In this document: piece by piece, positions 6,624-9,396 of the stretch
Numbering within the stretch: position 1 is the stretch's first letter
How the letters are laid out: each line of letters starts with the position of its first letter
Made by a program: the position numbers and the translations under genes
Assembly: GCA_021300055.1 (NCBI GenBank)
Contig: JAJTHU010000209.1
Location: 1 to 9,396, forward strand
Length of the DNA stretch: 9,396 bases
Direction of reading: 5' to 3'
Source: Nitrosomonadaceae bacterium
GTDB taxonomy: Bacteria; Pseudomonadota; Gammaproteobacteria; Burkholderiales; Usitatibacteraceae
Notes under the pieces: model-generated
What the model was told of the DNA's origin: nothing
The model's database searches: none
What the model saw: only the letters and a program-made list of their open reading frames with translations

Positions 6624-7493
6624 ATGGCGCGCATCACTGTTTTTAACCAGAAGGGCGGCGTGGGCAAGACCACCACGGCGCTCAATCTTGCTGCCGCGCT
6701 AGCGCGCGCGGGGCAGCATCCGCTCGCGATTGATCTCGATCCGCAAGCGCATCTGACCACGCTCTCGGGCGTGCGCGTAACGGATGCGAGCGAAAGCGTT
6801 TATGCGCATTACCGCGACAACAAACTGCTGGCGACCGTGATGCGCGATACCGGGCGCGGCTGGTCGATTCTGCCGGCGCACCTCGAACTCTCCAAGGTCG
6901 ATACGCAGTTCGGCAAAGGGCCAAACATCCTCAACCGCCTGAAGCTGCAATTGCTGCGCGAGCAACTCAACGGCGTGCGTCCGGTGGTGATCGATTGTTC
7001 GCCGCTGTTGGGCGTGCTGTCGCTCTCGGCCATTTTTGCGGCGGACAAAGTGTTGGTGCCGGTGTCGGCGGATTACCTCGCCGTGCGCGGCGCGGAGCAG
7101 GTGGAAAAAACCCTTAACGCGCTGGGGCCGGTACTCAAAAAGCGCATTCAGCGCCGCTATGTCATTACGCGGTTCGATGGTCGCCGCAATATGTCGCACG
7201 ACATCTACAACGCCATGCGCGCCACCTTTGGTGATGACGTGTGCGAAACGCGCATCTGCGAATCGGTCTCGGTGGCGGAAAGCCCTTACGCGGAGAAAGA
7301 TGTATTCGCGCACGCGCCGAGCAGCCGTGGCGCGAAGGACTATCAGGCGCTCTATGACGAGCTCACCTCGTCGCGGTTCTTGGATGAGGATGACGCGCCA
7401 GCAAAGTCACCGCTAGACGCGGTGTTTGGGGCAATTTCGGCTGAAACTGCCCGTCCTTCGGGGACCTTTGCCCATTTCTTGAGGGCGAACTAG
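6624..7493 (+). CDS. ParA/Soj-family ATPase, no ParB partner nearby
   Basis: 289 residues. Deviant Walker A KGGVGKTT (10-17) with the signature Lys10, the DLD of Walker A' at 37-39 followed by PQAHLT, and Walker B VVIDCSP (121-127). Near the end are TRFDGRRN (182-189) and SVSVAESPYAEKDVFAHAPSSRGAKDYQAL (from 212), the standard ParA end. Such ATPases dimerise on ATP, bind DNA without sequence preference and position a cargo: chromosome or plasmid origins, or protein clusters. There is no parB, no parS-like palindrome and no replication gene here, so cargo positioning or an unknown task is more likely than segregation. A tail of about 40 residues (from 252) is acidic, then Ala/Ser-rich. Only a weak GCGGA precedes the ATG. 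The start is fixed by the ParA N-terminus MARITVFNQKGG. Confidence 0.9.
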   Translation: MARITVFNQKGGVGKTTTALNLAAALARAGQHPLAIDLDPQAHLTTLSGVRVTDASESVYAHYRDNKLLATVMRDTGRGWSILPAHLELSKVDTQFGKGPNILNRLKLQLLREQLNGVRPVVIDCSPLLGVLSLSAIFAADKVLVPVSADYLAVRGAEQVEKTLNALGPVLKKRIQRRYVITRFDGRRNMSHDIYNAMRATFGDDVCETRICESVSVAESPYAEKDVFAHAPSSRGAKDYQALYDELTSSRFLDEDDAPAKSPLDAVFGAISAETARPSGTFAHFLRAN

Positions 7494-7537
7494 CACGGTC
7501 CGCAGCGCCCCCGGCTGCACCCTCAGCCCCCCAGCCG

Positions 7538-7762
7538 CTACGATTCTTTGCGGTCTTGGTTGACGATCAGGCCAATCGCGCCTTCGAGGTCGGTGCCCTC
7601 ACCACGCGGTAGCTCATTGATCACGCGCACTTCGACGATGGTGCAGTGGTGGTACATCTTGCGCAGCTTTTCTTCTGCGGCCGCTTGGTCAGCGGCGTGC
7701 ACGACGAGATTATCGACGGCGGTGCCGGTACGGGTTTGGATTTTGAAGCCGAACTTTTGCAT
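7538..7762 (-). CDS. Small conserved protein of unknown function (MQKFGF type)
   Basis: 74 residues, starting MQKFGFKIQTRTGTAVDNLV, then AADQAAAEEKLRKMYHHC, then VEVRVINELPRG. From memory, similar short proteins of this length and pattern (KFGF…TR…VDNL…A…KL…MYHHC…) are found in Burkholderiales and have no assigned function. The predicted shape is strand-helix-strand with a His-His-Cys at 38-40. It is cytoplasmic, with no signal or membrane segment. The frame stays open 33 codons further upstream, but that extension is arginine-rich, lies in spacer DNA and would overlap the next gene's leader, so the inner ATG is preferred. A CATAAT hexamer sits six bases before that ATG, so a very short or absent leader is possible. 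It converges with parA across 44 bases that contain no clear terminator. Confidence 0.8.
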   Translation of the reverse strand: MQKFGFKIQTRTGTAVDNLVVHAADQAAAEEKLRKMYHHCTIVEVRVINELPRGEGTDLEGAIGLIVNQDRKES

Positions 7763-7954
7763 AGGGCCATTATGCCGCGCCGAGAGTAGGGCATGAACGA
7801 TGTTGTCTTCTTGCTCAAGAACCCGCCGCCGCAGCCGATAACGATCGTGTACCGCACTCACATCGGGTGGTCGGCGCGCCGACGCGCTGGTGCGGACTGC
7901 CCAAACTCAACTGCAACGCGCTTACGCCCACACGCCCACACACCAGTACACGCC

Positions 7955-9166
7955 ATGATCAAGATGATCCCCGCAGAGGAACTCAAGGTTGGGATGTATA
8001 TCCATGACCTTAACTGCGATTGGATGTCGCATCCGTTTGCACGTAGCCGCTTCGAAATCGACGATGCCGAGAAGATCGCGCGCATTACCGCGGCCGGGAT
8101 TCGTGAGGTCTATATCGATACCGACCTTGGCATCGACGCGACTCACGCGCCGACTGCAGAAGAGGTGTCGGCGCAAGTGCATCAGGACATGCTGGCGATT
8201 GCGCGCGAGCCTGCGCCCTATGCACCAACGACCTATGAGGAAGAGCTTGAACGCGCGCGCTCCGCACGCAAGCAAGCCGAGCAGTTCGTGCAGCGCGCCA
8301 TGCAGGACGTGCGCAATGGCAAAGCGCTGAAGATCGACGGGGTCGACCCCATCATCGATAGCGTGACTAGCTCGGTGATGCGCAATGCAGGCGCGCTGCT
8401 GAGTTTGGTCGGCATTAAAGACAAAGATCAGTACACCATCCAGCACTCGGCGGCGGTGTGTGCGCTGATGGTGGCGTTTGCGCGCCATGAGGGCATGCCG
8501 AGCGACTTGGTGCATCAGGCGGGTCTGGGTGGCTTACTGCACGACATCGGCAAGGCGCGCGTTCCCGAGCCGGTGCTCAACAAGAACGGCACTTACACGG
8601 AAGAAGAGTTCGCCATCATGCGGCGTCACACCGAGGACGGCTACGACATGCTGGTCGAGACGGGCATTGTCGAACAAGTGCCGCTGCAAATGGCCCTAGA
8701 ACACCATGAGCGCGAGGATGGCACTGGCTACCCCTATAACCTACGCTCGGCCGAGATTACCAAGATCGCGCAGATGACGGCTATCGTGGACGTCTACGAC
8801 GCCATCACGGCCGAGCGCAGCTATCGCGCGGCGATGCAGCCGACGGATGGCCTGCGCAAGCTCATGGAGTGGAGCAAGTTTCACCTTAACCCGTACCTCA
8901 CGCACTCGTTCATTCGTTGCGTGGGCATTTATCCGGTGGGCACGCTCGTCAAACTCGAGAGCGGCTTGCTCGGCATCGTCACAGAGCACAACGTGCAGGA
9001 CCTGCTGCGTCCGAAGCTCAAGATCATTTTTGATACCAAGCGCAATCAGTATGTGCCGCCACGGCCGCTCGACCTTGCGCGTCCACTCGGCAGTGGCGGT
9101 GGCGATGCCATCGTCAGCCACGAGTCACCGCGCAAGTGGTTTATCAATATGGAGTACTTCCAGTAG
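7955..9166 (+). CDS. HD-GYP domain protein, cyclic-di-GMP phosphodiesterase
   Basis: 403 residues. Residues 1 to about 130 resemble the DUF3391 domain that often precedes HD-GYP: IPAEELKVGMYIHDLN…W, then FEIDDAEKIARITAAGIREVYIDTDLG, followed by a charged helical linker (about 92-120). The HD-GYP domain follows: QHS (163-165), HDIGK (196-200), RRHTEDG (223-229), HH (250-251) in EHHEREDGTGYP, and VDVYDAITAERSYR (278-291). Every metal-binding and GYP residue expected is there, so hydrolysis of c-di-GMP to GMP is likely, lowering this second messenger and favouring motility over biofilm. There is no membrane helix or receiver domain; the N-terminal domain is the likely input. The open frame reaches 54 codons upstream, but that part looks like spacer, so I start at MIKMIPAEEL; no strong ribosome site supports either choice. 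Confidence 0.92.
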   Translation: MIKMIPAEELKVGMYIHDLNCDWMSHPFARSRFEIDDAEKIARITAAGIREVYIDTDLGIDATHAPTAEEVSAQVHQDMLAIAREPAPYAPTTYEEELERARSARKQAEQFVQRAMQDVRNGKALKIDGVDPIIDSVTSSVMRNAGALLSLVGIKDKDQYTIQHSAAVCALMVAFARHEGMPSDLVHQAGLGGLLHDIGKARVPEPVLNKNGTYTEEEFAIMRRHTEDGYDMLVETGIVEQVPLQMALEHHEREDGTGYPYNLRSAEITKIAQMTAIVDVYDAITAERSYRAAMQPTDGLRKLMEWSKFHLNPYLTHSFIRCVGIYPVGTLVKLESGLLGIVTEHNVQDLLRPKLKIIFDTKRNQYVPPRPLDLARPLGSGGGDAIVSHESPRKWFINMEYFQ

Positions 9167-9231
9167 CGCTTTGTCTTGGTGTGTTGCATTCCAAGTCGTT
9201 CAGCGCTTGCAGAACTGATGTACTCAAAAGT

Positions 9232-9266
9232 AAACGGCTTGTAACGCTTCGCGTTACAAGCCGTTT
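9232..9266. terminator. Probable bidirectional terminator hairpin
   Basis: AAACGGCTTGTAACGC and its exact reverse complement flank TTC, giving a perfect 16-bp stem 65 bases after the HD-GYP stop. The + side is followed by TTTGTGTTG, a weak T tract. The - side is followed by a stretch that reads ACTTTTGA after the stem. Being between two genes that converge, it can stop transcription from both. It is the only strong stem-loop in the window. Confidence 0.8.
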
Positions 9267-9309
9267 GTGTTGCGGACTGCGGCAGCGTGAATGGCCGCAG
9301 CGCGAATGA

Positions 9310-9396
9310 CTACGCCGCTTCCGAGAGTGGTGCTGCGTCAGCCGCCTCGGCTTGCTCGATGGTCACGGCAACAGCTTGCAACACCGATGCGATGCG
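9310..9396 (-). CDS. 3' end of an unidentified - strand gene
   Basis: The last 28 codons and TAG stop of a gene that enters from the right edge. The visible residues read IASVLQAVAVTIEQAEAADA and end in PLSEAA, an alanine-rich, acidic tail. The frame has no stop across the segment and the codons favour G or C in the third position, as in the neighbours. Its position, tail to tail with the HD-GYP gene across a strong hairpin, supports it being real. I cannot name it from so little sequence. Confidence 0.55.
   Translation of the reverse strand, partial: RIASVLQAVAVTIEQAEAADAAPLSEAA

Noticed and set aside
7502..7518. GCAGC/GCTGC hairpin just after parA
   Set aside because: Only five base pairs and no T tract follow, too weak for a terminator call.
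7793..7954. 54-codon N-terminal extension of the HD-GYP gene
   Set aside because: Low-complexity, no resemblance to the DUF3391 N-terminus, and it lies in the spacer to the divergent gene; the inner ATG gives the standard protein start.

Overview
This looks like a GC-rich betaproteobacterial chromosome, most likely of the Burkholderiales type. The evidence is the gene order riboflavin synthase – RibBA with a cysteine-free second domain – RibH – NusB – ThiL – PgpA, the HD-GYP protein with a DUF3391-like N-terminus, and a small Burkholderiales-style protein beginning MQKFGF. The window is mostly housekeeping sequence. I see no CRISPR array, insertion sequence, tRNA or rRNA.

Left part (1-4034, all + strand): the 3' end of riboflavin synthase, then a 208-base leader with two small hairpins and no recognisable FMN riboswitch, then ribBA, ribH, nusB, thiL and pgpA. 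Three junctions (ribBA/ribH, ribH/nusB, thiL/pgpA) overlap by four bases (ATGA), so translational coupling is likely. The run makes the four-carbon precursor, lumazine and riboflavin, activates thiamine, supplies the transcription factor NusB, and dephosphorylates phosphatidylglycerophosphate. The second half of RibBA looks catalytically dead as a GTP cyclohydrolase II, so the genome should carry a real RibA elsewhere.

Middle part (4072-6623): a + strand glycerophosphodiester phosphodiesterase meets a - strand cluster tail to tail, with both stop codons inside one CTAG. The - strand cluster, read right to left, is a 27-codon small ORF with a good ribosome binding site that overlaps by ATGA an uncharacterised 316-residue membrane-anchored protein, followed by a 138-residue four-helix membrane protein. 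This part and the DNA upstream of it are visibly less GC-rich than the neighbours (24 of 60 bases are G or C at 6481-6540, against 46 of 60 at 661-720). It is the most accessory-like stretch.

Right part (6518-9396): a promoter-like sequence precedes an orphan ParA-type ATPase with no parB beside it. A 74-residue conserved small protein follows on the - strand, then on the + strand a c-di-GMP phosphodiesterase of the HD-GYP class with all key residues. A perfect 16-bp hairpin, probably a two-way terminator, separates it from the 3' end of another - strand gene that runs out of the window.

I found no convincing new defence or mobile system. The best candidates for undescribed biology are the small ORF plus membrane-protein cluster, the RibBA leader, and the orphan ParA.
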